A stretch of 64,000 nt of DNA, taken from the NCBI RefSeq assembly GCF_963678635.1, contig NC_087062.1:56865970-56929969 (forward strand). Reading direction: 5' to 3'. Every line of letters starts with the position of its first letter. Within the stretch, counting starts at the first letter, position 1. The position numbers and the translations under genes were made by a program. The notes beneath the pieces are model-generated. The model saw only the letters and a program-made list of their open reading frames with translations, searched no databases and was not told where the DNA came from. This DNA is from Symsagittifera roscoffensis. Taxonomy: Eukaryota; Xenacoelomorpha; Acoela; Convolutidae. Shown here piece after piece: positions 12,090 to 21,661 of this stretch.

Positions 12090-15000
12090 GCATCATCCAT
12101 CATCATCATCATCTTTGTCTTTGTGTGCCATTCAGCTCCTTGAGGAGTTTGCACGGGGAGTCCTTCTACAGTTGTGCAGCCGCGGCAGCGGCTCCCAGCT
12201 GCACGATGTCGCAACCACAATGCCACCTGTAGTTGGCTAGTATTCGCATTTCACTAATGGTCATTCCGGTGCATCTTCTATGGAACCAATAGAGGCAATC
12301 CACGCATTTGATGGACCATCCGTTAGCTGTCACTCTGGTTTTGCAAATGCCACATGGGTAAATGACTCCAGTCTGTTGAGTCTCGGCGATGGTTGCTGTC
12401 TGTTGTTCTACACACTTCTTTCGGTGTCTTGCCAAGTTACTTCTGCTGATAACTTTTTCACACTTTCCGCATGCTCTTGGTACGGTTTCGCTACAGCTCT
12501 TCAGGTGACTTATAAGGTTTGCTTGACAAGCCGTCAACAATCCGCATTTGGGGCAGTTTCTCTCTTCTCTGTCCAACTTATGCATCTTCCTCATGTGATT
12601 CTTCATTCCCAAGTGATTTTTGAGGATCTTGTTGCACACAGGGCAGTCGTTCGTTCCAGAGTCAATCTGGTCTCTTCTCGTGTCCTCTCGTTCCGCTTGT
12701 TTCTTTTCCCAGTTCTTCATGTGCTCTATTCGTTCGCTCACCATTGGTCTCCACGATCTTCTGTTCATGACCACTTGTTCCATGTGATCTGGTTCCACTC
12801 CTGCGTCCTTCAGACATTTCCTCCAGTACTCGATTCTTATTTGTCGTTTTCGTTTAGTCTGTCTGGTTTGGTCCGTTGGCCAGCCCAACGCAATTTGTTT
12901 CGTCATCCGGTTGTTTTTCATTCTGAGGACATGTCCAATTCTTTGTAGTATTCGTTTCGTGATTTTCGTCTCTATCATGGTCACTCCAAGTTGTTCTCGC
13001 ACTTTGAACAGATTGGCTCCTTTCTCGGCCATCTCGATTAGCGGCGGGCTTTTCTTGTCTGACCATATGTATCGGTAGGTTTTATCCAAAGCTCTTTAAG
13101 TCTGATTTTTTTTTCGCTTCTATGCTAAGGTCGGATTTGTGCATCGAACAAGGCCGTCGATTCTGCACACGCTTCGACAACTCTCGCTTGGGCTCTCTTT
13201 GTCAGCTTGCTCGATTTCAGCCTCTTCTTCAACACAAAACAGGCCTTCATCATTCTGCTTACTCTTTGTTTCACATCGTGCTTCCTGCCCAAGTATGTTC
13301 TGAGCATATCCGTATTGCGTTCGCTTCGTTTCTTCCGAGCTCCAGACGTTCTTCTTTTCCAGGGTGGCACTTTTCTTCGAACCATCAACTTTCTTTGTGG
13401 AGGTGTTGCCTCTCGCTTTTCTCCTGTCTTTCGGAGGCAAGGAGTGACCGGGTATGTACTGCCACTCAATACCCAGATTGGTCCCGTCCTCTTCACACCT
13501 TTTCCGTCTTTCTTCTTGGCCAGTCTCATTACTGTTCAGTGGTACACATTCTTCTCTCAGCCCTTTTTTCGTTGTCCAACTGGTGCTGTCCGTCTCTTTC
13601 CCCCGGATCTTGTACTCTGTTTTTTCGTGTATTGCTTCCAGTGCTCTTCTCATCTTTCCTTTCATTCCGAACTTCGTCAGGATACTCCACACTATAGGTC
13701 TGTCGACTCGCGGGTACGCTTTCGTTACTGGGTCATCGGGCTGCTTCACACTAATTTCCACCGTGCGTTGCGCTTTATCATGGGTTCTGATGAGCACTTG
13801 CGTTGCGTCCGCTGTTGACCTTCCTGTTCTAAAGCCTTGCTGGTTGTCGTCCATGAGATTCATTTCTTCGGCCCACTTTCGAAGCCTTGTCGCCAGTACT
13901 CTCGCAAGAATTCTCGGCGCCATGGTGAGAGGACAGACACCCCGGTAGTTAATGAGGTTGTTCCTTTGTCTTTTCTTGAACAACGGTATCACCAGACCTG
14001 TCTTCACGCACGCCTCCCACTACAGCGGAAGTGTGTCATACAGCTGCTGTACCAGCTCAATCACCATGTTCTGTGTTCTCTCGTCAGCTCTCCTGACTTA
14101 AGTTATCCTCATTTCATCTTCGCCTGGTGCCCATGAAATGAGAATGTGTCATTTTCATTTCACAGATCGCATTCTTTATCTCTCTCTTCGTTAAGTCTTT
14201 CTCCAATTCTCGTGTGGTCTTTTTTCGATCTTCCATCTCCGGTATTCTTTCTAGTACTCCTTGGTCAATTCAAGTGTGTTTTCGGGCCTCACTGCAGACA
14301 CTTTCGAGAAGTATTCTCTGTACTCCTTCGGTGAGAACTCCTCGCTCGCTCGAGCTGATTTCGAGTCTCTCAGCCCCAGCTTGACTAGCAGCCTGTACAT
14401 GGTTCCGATATCATTTCTCTGTTGTGCCATTTTGGCTTCTTCAATGATGCTGTTCCAGTACAGCCTTTCCCAACTTCGCTTCTCTCTTTGGTATCTTCGT
14501 CGTGCCACTCTCATTAGTTTCTTTGCTCGCTTGTGTTCTTTGTTTTCTGGGTCGTACATCCTCTTCAGGATTTCCTTGGCGCTTCTGGCGGCAATGCTGA
14601 TGTTTCCACGCATTTCTTGACTGGCGTCTTCTTTCCCTACCATACAGGGAATGTCCACATTCTTCGGCGCTTTGCCACATACCTCTAACGCTGCGTCGGC
14701 AAGAGACTTCGTCACGTAGTTCCACGAACTGTCGGTCATCGCTTCGAATCTTTTCTCCGTCACTTTCTGGAATTTCTTTATTTTCTCTTTGTCCCTCAGT
14801 TTCTCGATGTTCACCCGTTTCTGTCTGGTCGTTTTTTTTCCATTTCGGCGCTTGTCTTCTAGGATCACTCCGGCTGTCTTCACCAGCTGGCTTCTCTGCG
14901 TTCTTCTGACCGAGAATCCGTCTAGCTCGTGTCACTTTCCGTTCATCTGGTTTTGCCATGTGCCTCGTCGATCGAACTTGTAAAAAGAGTCACACCACGC

Positions 15001-18000
15001 CAGTCCGTTATTCTGGCACCACTGGAGAAGGTACCTGCCAGCTTCGTTTGTTTTTCCCAGACCAAACGGCCCATAGGTCACGTCCACGAACTTCTCTTTC
15101 TCTGTTCTTCCGATGGTTGAGTTGTGGTCCCCTCCAGTCACCAGCCATTCGGCCGATCTCGTTTTTTTTTTCAGATGTTCTTCGAGTTCACACCGGTATC
15201 GCTCTATGTCTTCTGGTCCGTAGCTTGAGTCCGGTTGGTAGCAAGCGATCAGTTTGATGTCTCCTATCCTCACCATCGTCGTTCGTTTGCCGAATTCTCT
15301 CGTCATCCCTTTGTTTTTGTCGCCACTCCCTGGACAGAAAAATTGCCGACTTCTTCAAGTGGATCACTACAGAGCCTTTTTTCCCTTCGCCAAACTAGAT
15401 AACTCCTGATTCGTCGACGGACATCTCCGAGATGAGCACCACGTTGCATTTTTTATTCTGACAAAAGTTCACGACTTCTCTGAGCTTTCGTCAGTTGTTC
15501 TGCCTCATTGACATTCTCTGTTGGTTCCATGTCACAATGATGGTTTCCTTCTTCTCGTGGTATTCCTTGTACATCCTCTCTTTCACGATCTTCCTTCTTC
15601 TTTCTCTTTTCCTCTTCTTATCTCGTCGTCGCTCTTCTCTGTTGCCCCCTTTTCTTTCCTCATCGGGCCCGGGTTGGTCTCCAACGTTCTCAGTTGTATG
15701 CGACGCTGGGGGGTTCTGTGCCTGGATCCCCCTTTCAGGTTGCCCATTTCCGGGCCTCCCCATATGTGTTCATTGTTGTCTGTGTTACTGCATGGGATTG
15801 CAGTCTACACTTTCCGCCACGGTAAGGCGTCGACATTGGCAAGCCACCACCGCCACTACCACCACCACCATTACCATCATCATCATCATCGTCGTCTCGT
15901 TTCCATTTACGTCCCCTGTGGGGACCTTGGACCCCGTCTCTTGAGGCAAGCTTCTTTGGGTCTCGACATGTTGTTCGTGGTGATATACTTTCCTTATATC
16001 ACGAAAGGGACCTTTTCCCTTTTCTCCTCGTAACCCCCCGTTGCCTTTTCGTTCTTCGGCTTCTCTATCGCGTGTCCTCTTCCCCTGCAGGTTCTTCTGT
16101 GTCTAGCACTGTTTGTTGCTGAGAGGGTCCTGATGCATTTCGGTCAGTATTCACTTCTCCCCGGAACGATTTGTAAAGGTTTGTAAGCGCGGCTTGGCTA
16201 TCAAAGGGGCCAGAGCACTCCAGGCACACGTGCTGAACGTCTTCCTTCCTATGTACCCGTCTCTCATGGCTCGTTCTCCCCCCCCCCCCCCCCTTTCGAG
16301 GCACATTCTGCCGCACCCATTCCACCTGCAAGGCCACCCATCATTTGAAAATTCCCGTTTTCTCCAGGCACATTGAGATCCAATTGGCTTAGTGTCTTCC
16401 CGATGCCAATTATTATTTCTTTCTCCCAACCCATTAGATACTCCTTCTTTTGCTTAACCACACCTCTCCACACTTTCCTGTCTTTTGTCAGATTCTCCGA
16501 GTTGTCTTTTTCGTGTCCCGCTTCTCTCATTAACCTTCTCCATTAGCTAAGGGTATTACCCTGAGTCGTACCTTTAGTGGTTCTCTCTTTGTTCAAAGAC
16601 CCTAGGACCACCTTCATTACTATTCTTTAATTAGCCATCCTGAGTATATGCCCCATTCTCTTTAAGGCTCTAATCTCAATTTTGATACGCATGGACTCTA
16701 CTCCCAACTGCCATTTATCGAAGCTATTTATTCTCTCTTCTTGTATGCTTATTAGAGTGCTGGGCTTACTGTTGTTCCACACGAATCTGTACGCTCTGTC
16801 AGCTACACTCTGAAACTTATTAAAGTCCGTCGGTGACCATGCCCTTATGCTGCAGTCGAATAACATGGTCGATTCGACCACTACCTGTACTATGACTGCA
16901 CGTATTTTCTTTGATAAGTTAGAGTTCCAAAGCCAGCGCTTGGCTTTACTCCAAACATATGGCTTCAAAGCTCTTCGAATTTCAAAAAAAAATAAGATTA
17001 ACGTTTTTTTGATGAAACTAACCCAATTTGAGAGAACTATTTCCATAGGCAAATTATTATTCCGGTGGGATATTTGAAAAAAAATGTCCATTTTCGAAAC
17101 TAGAAGTCGACCCAATTTTTTGTGAGCTTTACAATTTCTTGTTCGATATTAGAGTTTGTCTTCTTTAAAACAAAAAAATGTGGTGAAGTTACATTTGTTT
17201 TCTTTTTAATTTCACTTAATTTGAAAACAAATTTTTTAAGAGTTACACAGAGGCGAAGCTGCGCTTCGCAAACACTTGCGAGAACAAGACCAAAAAGCAA
17301 CTCTATCAAGTGAAATAAGCCTCGAAGTAGCAAAAACTCGGCTACGTGGATTCGAAGCTGCAACCTACTGCAATCACGAGATTTTGAGTCTCACGGACTA
17401 TGCAATCAGCCACGCAAGCTTAACCGACAAACACTAGTCACGAAAGAAACTTCGCATGTAACAAATCGCAAAGCATAACGCCACATTATGTATAAATAAT
17501 GCTTTTCAAAAGTTGCTAGATTGAGTTAGAAAATTCCTGAAATCGGGTTTTCATTATTGTTATGTTGTCTGAAACAATCACTTTTTTCGGTTCATTTGAT
17601 GGATTAAAAATGCATCAACTGACTTAACTTATTAGTATTCGAATGTCAAAGCACATGCTATGAAAAAGCTGCAAGGGTGCCCAAAAAGTGGCACCAACAT
17701 TTGCTTGAAAACTGTTCACGCTCATGTTTGATTTTTTGCGGTTCGACTTTGAATTTCTTTTCAAAATTTTTCATGAAAAAAGACTAACAAAAAAATCAGC
17801 AAGACCTATATAAGAGTATTGGCTTCTTTCGTAACTCTAAAATCTCTGGCCCATTTTTTGCTCTTTTTTTGTCAATCGAAGAGAGTAAAGTCGTGGGTAA
17901 AATTTTGATTAGAGTTTTGCAAAACAATATGCACCTTAAGAAATTTACTGAAATTCTCATTTTTCTAATTTCAGATTTGTAATTTGATGAAAACGCGTCC

Positions 18001-19612
18001 AACGGTGTTTGTTTTATCCGGCTATTTCAAATCAGCGCTGTATTAAAAAGTATATTTAAGTGAATCAATTTTTCTCAAGACTGTGGAATCTGGTAGAAAT
18101 TTTAAATATGGTTCGCATCATGACTGGGGAATTTAACATGCTATATCACTCAAAATTATCTTATGCTCATTTGTGGCACCAGATTTCGCATGGGAAGAAA
18201 ACACACCTCTAGTGCTATCTCCAACCTCTAGTGATATCTATTATACTGAAGATTAATTCTTACCTGAATCATATGGGGGCTGGGATTGACAAATGATGAC
18301 TCCTGGTTGACCAAATTATGGAACTTATCAATCAGCACAGACAGATTGTGGATTGAGAAGTCCTCGTCCAGCTCCAGTTGATCAAACTAGAAAAATTTAT
18401 TTTAATTTCGACCTGATCTACATTTTTACATCCTATATCATCAAACTCAATTAATTGATGAAGTTTTTTTTATCCTATCAAGCTCAATAATAAAAAAAAA
18501 ATCCCGTGATTTTCGCACGCAGGGATCTGCAAAAAAGTCTCCGAAAAAATTAAAAACCGATTCATTGATAAAACCGAAATTTTTTTAGATAGATCTAGGA
18601 AAAAACAGCAGCAGCAGATGATGAAACCAAATTGTCAGATCTGATAAACTCTTACCTGATAGACAAAATGTTTAAACTTATCCAAGTCTGCATCTTCGAA
18701 TAAATTCACAATAGTCTCACTGTCCGAGATCAGTTCCTTGAAGATCTTCGCACACCGATTCGCACAAACCCTGTCAATCACTAGATCTTTGCATTCTGTA
18801 ATTTCCGGCTGTAATGATATTCTGAAGTGAGACGATTGGGGAATTTGGGAGAAGTTCTTTTCAATCGACTTCAGCATTTTGACGGCCTTTCTAATTTGAG
18901 TAGGGTTCCAGTACAAAAACTGTCCCAGTTTTTGAATGTCGGCAATATCAATCTTGATAGTATCTGCTTTGAGATTTTCTGAAAAAAGCCCGTTAGAATC
19001 TAATCGACTTCAAAAATGATAATAAAATTTAGATGTTCAAACCTGATAATGATACTACATCGTCGAAGGTAGACTTCAAAACAACTTCAGGTTCACTTGG
19101 CTTTTTACCTAAATGGAAGCTGACGAATAACAACCTGTATAATGAAACATTATCTACTCCGCCGTATTTAAAACTTTGAAAACAGAAACACATTTCAACT
19201 GTAAATTTTAAATTCATTGAAATTTGATTCTTTATCGATATCCGCAATCATCATATGTCCTTGTATGAAATCGTTTATTTTAATCACCTTTCCTCCTATC
19301 AAATGACCACAACACATCTGAAAATGTTTCTACAGTAGATCTTGTTTGAGGTTCTCTGAACACATGCGCTCTTTTTTGACTTTCAGAGTGTGCTTTTAGC
19401 AAGTCAGAGATGCTGACGTCATTCTGCTCCTTGGCTATCACGCTAGTGGAGTAAGAACATTTTGTAGACTTAACATGAAAATCACCAGAAGTTGAATTGA
19501 GATTCCGAACACAACAGTATACACAGTTATCTACATATAATCCATTAGTAACGCCATTAGTGACACCGAATCTGCATTTCAGAGCAAGTGCCCAAAAAGG
19601 TCTTCTCAGCAT
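867..19612 (-). CDS. FASTKD-family mitochondrial RNA-binding protein with RAP domain, ten exons
   Basis: Reconstructed spliced gene of 697 codons. The exons are 19612-19288, 19108-19043, 18978-18656, 18386-18264, 10925-10676, 10249-10036, 9873-9629, 9456-9205, 8602-8554 and 1113-867. Every junction is AG/GT and every phase fits, including a 49-nt micro-exon. The N-terminus (MLRRPFWALALK) is a plausible mitochondrial targeting peptide. The middle is helical and repeat-like, with a FAST-type stretch LSMLNYYDENLLNRA in exon 5. The last exon reads like a RAP domain: VDCPSLYD, then RGEKLKQLRHL, then a VVDPLHWSQL-type segment and EKMQYL. FASTKD proteins bind and process mitochondrial transcripts. 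The length is normal for the family. Introns 4 and 9 are over 7 kb and filled with transposons and satellite. The family call rests mainly on the RAP domain, and the paralogue cannot be told. The first ATG was taken as the start; a further 5' non-coding exon is possible. Confidence 0.78.
1145..1285 (-). repeat. tRNA-like SINE-type repeat with GCGAAGC palindrome, diverged
   Basis: Begins with acgaagctgtgcttggc, a decayed form of the palindrome gcgaagctgcgcttcgc seen near 17252 and 22272. It then has the same aaaaagcagctct and gtgaaataa body and a B-box-like cgattcgatcct. Lies in intron 9 of the FASTKD gene. Confidence 0.55.
2360..2470 (-). repeat. tandem tRNA-derived fragments
   Basis: Read on the minus strand there are two similar units, each with an A-box-like GGTAACGC and a B-box-like GGTTCGGGAC or GATTTGGTCC. 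Both contain TATGCACCCTAA. The cloverleaf stems are poor, so these are SINE remnants rather than working tRNA genes. Confidence 0.5.
3105..3180 (+). repeat. tRNA-like sequence (SINE head)
   Basis: Contains TGGCTTAGAGGTAACGCC (A box) and GGTTCGAACCC (a good B box) about 40 nt apart. The acceptor and T stems do not pair well, so it is called a tRNA-derived repeat rather than a functional tRNA. Confidence 0.5.
4050..5540. repeat. 160-bp tandem satellite, about nine copies
   Basis: A unit marked by gctatgattctaggaaatg recurs near 4221, 4381, 4541, 4701, 4861, 5022, 5186, 5347 and 5507. The period is 160 bp, and central copies differ by only one or a few bases. The first (about 4060) and last (about 5510) copies are partial or diverged. 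Repeated minus-strand frames of about 81 codons are an artefact of the array. Lies in intron 9 of the FASTKD gene. Confidence 0.95.
5541..6110. other. intronic sequence, no gene seen
   Basis: AT-rich sequence after the satellite. A small GCGAAGC-type palindrome lies at about 6007-6025 (gcgaagctgagcttcgc). Nothing coding. Confidence 0.4.
6115..6560 (-). repeat. two tandem tRNA-like SINE copies
   Basis: Segments 6115-6300 and 6355-6545 are near-duplicates, sharing 'actaagccgacaaaacataa' and 'gcccga'. Each holds, on the minus strand, an A-box-like TTAGCTTAGAGGT or its equivalent and a B-box-like GTTTGAATCTGAC. Their position in an intron, poor stems and duplication fit a tRNA-derived SINE. Confidence 0.6.
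6640..7165 (+). repeat. composite tRNA-like/palindrome element, plus orientation
   Basis: Contains a tRNA-like head at 6995-7055 (cttggccgagagggcg and aggttcaaagccc). It continues through a 'gaggcttatttc' body to the palindrome gcgaagcgcaacttcgc near 7147. The flank at 6655-6830 matches, inverted, the flank of other copies (17480-17700, 23035-23290). Confidence 0.6.
7195..7720 (-). repeat. composite tRNA-like/palindrome element, inverted partner
   Basis: Same family as the element just to the left but in the opposite orientation. The palindromic end is near 7211-7230, the tRNA-like part (B box ggattccaacct in plus orientation) at 7345-7410, and the shared flank with 'aaaatgcatcgactg' and 'gaatgtcaaagcac' at 7595-7700. 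The two copies form a large inverted pair. Confidence 0.55.
7985..8400. mobile_element. GC-rich hAT-like MITE
   Basis: Left end cagcggattcagggg and right end, read inverted, caggggcggatctagg form imperfect terminal inverted repeats of the CAGnGGCGG kind. The interior is GC-rich with poly-G and poly-C runs and no coding capacity. Flanking duplications are not clean. Compare the better-preserved copy at 19689-19895. Confidence 0.5.
8820..9170. mobile_element. MITE with about 30-bp terminal inverted repeats
   Basis: The left end ctcatgcgcgaatgaccg is matched, inverted, near 9160-9140 (ctcatgcgcgaaggaccg), followed in both by aatg(g)gcg. The enclosed 350 bp has no ORF of its own. It sits in intron 8 of the FASTKD gene. 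Confidence 0.6.
11226..11819. other. intronic sequence, no gene seen
   Basis: Part of intron 4 of the FASTKD gene. Bases 11000-11460 hold short plus-strand frames with a faint LINE-like flavour but no motif I can defend. Confidence 0.35.
11820..12105. repeat. (ATC)n/(ATT)n microsatellite, probable LINE 3' tail
   Basis: About 285 bp of catcatcat with regularly spaced cattat variants. It directly follows the 3' end of the minus-strand LINE. Read in that strand it is GAT-rich, and simple-repeat tails are known for several LINE clades. The long His/Tyr and Met/Ile frames here are artefacts. Confidence 0.9.
12166..13089 (-). pseudogene. LINE C-terminal segment: RT thumb, three C2H2 fingers, PHD-like finger
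   Basis: A 307-codon open piece. The start (RYIWSDKKSP, later RIGHVLRMKNNR) is the region following the RT in many LINEs. Then come three zinc fingers of C2H2 or C2HC form (beginning CPVCNKI, CPKCGLL, CGKCEKV). A final C4HC3-like finger starts CGICKTR, continues with CVDCLYWFHRRC and ends WHCGC. The upstream part of the ORF is in another frame. Confidence 0.75.
13120..14007 (-). pseudogene. LINE reverse transcriptase fragment
   Basis: Shows RT motifs GLVIPLFKK, NYRGVCPLT, QQGFRTGRSTADA and a damaged VTKAYPRVDR where the first catalytic Asp block should be. After the ECVPLN stretch the frame and similarity change. No YxDD is present, so a deletion has removed the catalytic core. An overlapping frame at 13125-13529 carries the downstream VVEACAESTALFD segment. 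Confidence 0.75.
14251..14883 (-). pseudogene. LINE linker between endonuclease and RT
   Basis: A 210-codon open piece, lysine/arginine-rich (RRRYQREKRSWERLYWN), of the kind found between endonuclease and RT in LINE ORF2. No catalytic motif. Frame-broken from both neighbours. Confidence 0.6.
14932..15550 (-). pseudogene. LINE AP-like endonuclease remnant
   Basis: Begins near 15550 with TWNQQRMSMR (N-terminal endonuclease motif). After frame breaks come LIACYQPDSSYG, GDHNSTIGR (the GDxN block) and DRRGTWQNQM (the RRGTW block). These identify the APE-type nuclease that nicks the insertion site. Disabled by stops near 15300-15500. Confidence 0.75.
16065..16530 (-). pseudogene. LINE ORF1 remnant
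   Basis: Overlapping minus-strand frames with a possible Cys-containing finger (VCLECSGPFDS) and a glycine-rich stretch created by a poly-C run at about 16277-16294. Its position upstream of the endonuclease suggests ORF1. No domain assigned. Confidence 0.4.
16600..16990 (-). pseudogene. second LINE fragment (RT C-terminal region)
   Basis: The piece around 16980-16627 contains VVVESTMLFDCSIRAW, RFVWNNSKPST and RMGHILRMAN. It parallels the region at 13200-12930 of the larger LINE but is clearly diverged, so it is a separate truncated insertion. Confidence 0.7.
17235..17710 (-). repeat. composite tRNA-like/palindrome element
   Basis: The palindrome gcgaagctgcgcttcgc (about 17252) is followed by the aaaaagcaactct body and a tRNA-like part at 17330-17420 (minus strand: TGGCTGATTGCATAG and CTTCGAATCC). 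The family flank follows (aaaatgcatcaactg, gaatgtcaaagcac). Lies in intron 4 of the FASTKD gene. Confidence 0.65.
18090..18215. repeat. dispersed repeat, family A copy 2
   Basis: Aligns by eye with 160-320 and 20865-21015: 'atcatgactggg', 'atatcactcaaaa', 'gatttcgcatgg'. Confidence 0.5.
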
Positions 19613-19688
19613 TTCAGATCATTAGCTAACTGAAATTATTAATTCGTTCGAGCAAAAGTTAATTGTCGAGTTTTTACTAAGTATCGAC

Positions 19689-19895
19689 CAGTAGCGGGTT
19701 AAGTAGCGAGGTTGAGGACTCCCCCGTCCTCAGGGATCCGACACCTCAGAACCCAGAGGGCTCCCTTTTCAGAGATTTAGGCACTATTTTATGACACCCA
19801 TTTGGTCGACCAACCCTGCTATTTTTCTAAAGGCGACTTGAAATTTTGGAGGACTTCGGAAAATAAATTTGACCCTTGAATAAAATCCGCGCCTG
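19689..19895. mobile_element. hAT-type MITE with perfect 8-bp target duplication
   Basis: A 207-bp insert bounded by GTATCGAC at 19681-19688 and again at 19896-19903. The ends, cagtagcgggtt and (inverted) caggcgcggatt, are short terminal inverted repeats. An 8-bp duplication is the hallmark of hAT transposition. No coding capacity. It lies just upstream of the FASTKD start codon. Confidence 0.85.
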
Positions 19896-20288
19896 GTATC
19901 GACAACAAAATATACCATGATCCATCAGGGACAACAATAACACAGTTTTTTCGTGAAATATAGCCAATGTTACCCGGAATATTTAAATATAAAATTCTGC
20001 TTTGCCTACACTTGTTCCTTCTATTTAGTAAGTCAAAGTCACGAATTATTCTTCAGATTTGAGGCTGTTTATGGAGACTAAACTGGTCCATCTATTCCTT
20101 TACGTGGCGGTCTATCAACCTGTTTCTATTTCACCTATCTTCAATCCGCGAATTGTCCCACTTCTTTTACGATTTTCATAATTCAAATTCAGAGTATATT
20201 CAGAATATATACAACAAGTATTCCAGGTCAAATAATCTAAGCTAATCCCCTCAAAATTATTAAATCTGGCTGAAACTCCTTTCCACAT

Positions 20289-21647
20289 TCAGCGCCTGTC
20301 GATTACATCCAAGTAGTGTTGCATGTTCTCGTTTGAAGAGGAAAACTCTCTCAGCATAATTTCCAGCTCCGTGTTCTCTCTCTCTAGATCCCTCACTTCT
20401 TGAATTAGTTTCATCTGCTCCTCTTTCGCCTCTTCAAACTCCTCCATGATGTGACTTCTATTCTCAAACAAACGTCCAATTACAATTTCAACGAGGACAG
20501 CCAGTTGCTGTGCAAGTACCACAGAATGTTCCGACCAAAAAACAGAAACAAACTTACTTTTCGTCAAATTAGTGTCGTTTTTAGTGAGCGGTGTGATTCG
20601 ACAACTATACGATCGCGTAGAAAACTAGTGAGTTAGACATGACCAATAAATAATGTTTTCAAAAGAAAATCCTTTTTCGAATAATAAGCGCCTACTGAAC
20701 CTAAAAAACTAAATTTAGTTACAGTAAAATCAAAATTTTTATCACAATAGTCCAAAAAAAAATACATTTCCATATAACGAGCATTAATTGATCGCGATAC
20801 TCGCTCGAAATTAGACAATCTAAAAAATTTCAAATCAATTTTTCTCGACACTTGAACAATTTTTTGAAAATTTTATGAGTCGTTCCAATCACGACTCAAA
20901 GAACTTTAATGTGATATATCACTCGACCATTCCGATAATTATTTGTGGTCCAAGATTTTGCGTGGAAAAAAAAACACTAACACCCGAATACAAGGTTCCT
21001 CCCCATTTTCCGTGGTCGGAACAATAACGTCTAATTACATAACGTCCAATTATAAACGTCCAGTGATAAGGTTGGGAGCCATTGTAGCATTTTAAGCTGA
21101 ATCTACCCCATGTCTAATCTTCGTTGTTTACACCAAAAATAATGTTTGCGATTTATAACTTTTAGTAGGCGTTTATAAAAAACTATTTAATTACTAGTTA
21201 TTTTTTCAGGAGCTCGTAGCGTTACCTTTCCAGTTTTTTCTGTAGAAAAGCAAATGATCATCCTTGAGCTAAAGTGATATAAGAAGTTCAAAAATTAGAA
21301 TGAAATGACAGCTTTTCTCGTTTCGAAGGTTAAACACCCTCTTTTCAAAGTAGAATTTATTTCTGCATACATAGCCTTGTAAAATCAACTTTTACGCACT
21401 AAATCGATACTTGGGTGAGGTGGGGATAAGAGCAAAGCACCAAAATAACTTACTTGCGACTGTCTGAATTGGTCTTGTTCTTGAGCATTCTCCGTTTCTT
21501 CTTCAGTGCATCCACCACTCTCATTGAGACGTCCTCTTGGCGAAAAATATCGTTAAGTTCCTTTGTCGATAAACTGCACAGAAACTCAGTGTCCTTTTCA
21601 AGACGCATCACTATATCTGATACTTTATGTACACCAACTACAGACAT
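20289..21647 (-). CDS. small-Maf-like bZIP protein, two exons
   Basis: Exon 1 is 21647-21454 and exon 2 is 20457-20289, with a CAA/GTAAGT donor, ATAG acceptor and matching phase, giving 120 residues. The order is that of small Mafs: an extended homology region (SLSTKELNDIFR), a basic stretch (ALKKKRRMLKNK) and a leucine-zipper coiled coil (from VRDLEREN to YLDVI). Small Mafs lack an activation domain and dimerise with CNC or other Maf proteins on antioxidant/Maf response elements in the nucleus. The basic region is odd: after the KN pair it has TNSDSRK instead of the usual Tyr-Ala-Ala-x-Cys-Arg and seems one residue short. DNA binding may therefore differ, or my splice choice may miss an alternative form. 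The start lies 14 nt after the UQCC5-like stop codon. The intron carries dispersed repeat sequence. Confidence 0.7.
20490..20660. repeat. diverged dispersed copy of the 884-bp repeat
   Basis: Resembles 33741-33925: 'cagccagttgctgtgcaagtaccacagaatg' parallels 'tagccggttgctgcggaagtagcacagaatg', and both have 'agtgagcggtgtgatt'-type sequence and 'actatacgatcgcg'. Lies in the small-Maf intron. Confidence 0.55.
20865..21015. repeat. dispersed repeat, family A copy 3
   Basis: Aligns with 160-320 and 18090-18215 ('caatcacgactcaaag', 'atatcactcgacc', 'gattttgcgtgg'). Confidence 0.5.
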
Positions 21648-21661
21648 TTTTACAATCCTGC

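Larger units (their letters stand above)
12115..16560 (-). mobile_element. decayed APE-type non-LTR retrotransposon (LINE)
   Basis: In order on the minus strand: ORF1 remnants (16560-16065), an AP-like endonuclease (about 15550-14932), a linker (14883-14251), a reverse transcriptase (14007-13120) and a zinc-finger C-terminus (13089-12166), then the GAT microsatellite. Stops and frameshifts are frequent and the catalytic YxDD box is missing. It lies in intron 4 of the FASTKD gene in the same orientation, and it is richer in GC than the surrounding intron. Confidence 0.85.

Noticed and set aside
11764-12240. Histidine/tyrosine-rich plus-strand ORF and Asp/Met-rich minus-strand ORFs
   Set aside because: They are translations of the ATC microsatellite in all frames; the composition is entirely explained by the repeat.
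12280-16033. Several plus-strand ORFs of 100-220 codons rich in Ser, Leu and Phe
   Set aside because: They are antisense shadows of the minus-strand LINE coding regions, with no motif of their own.
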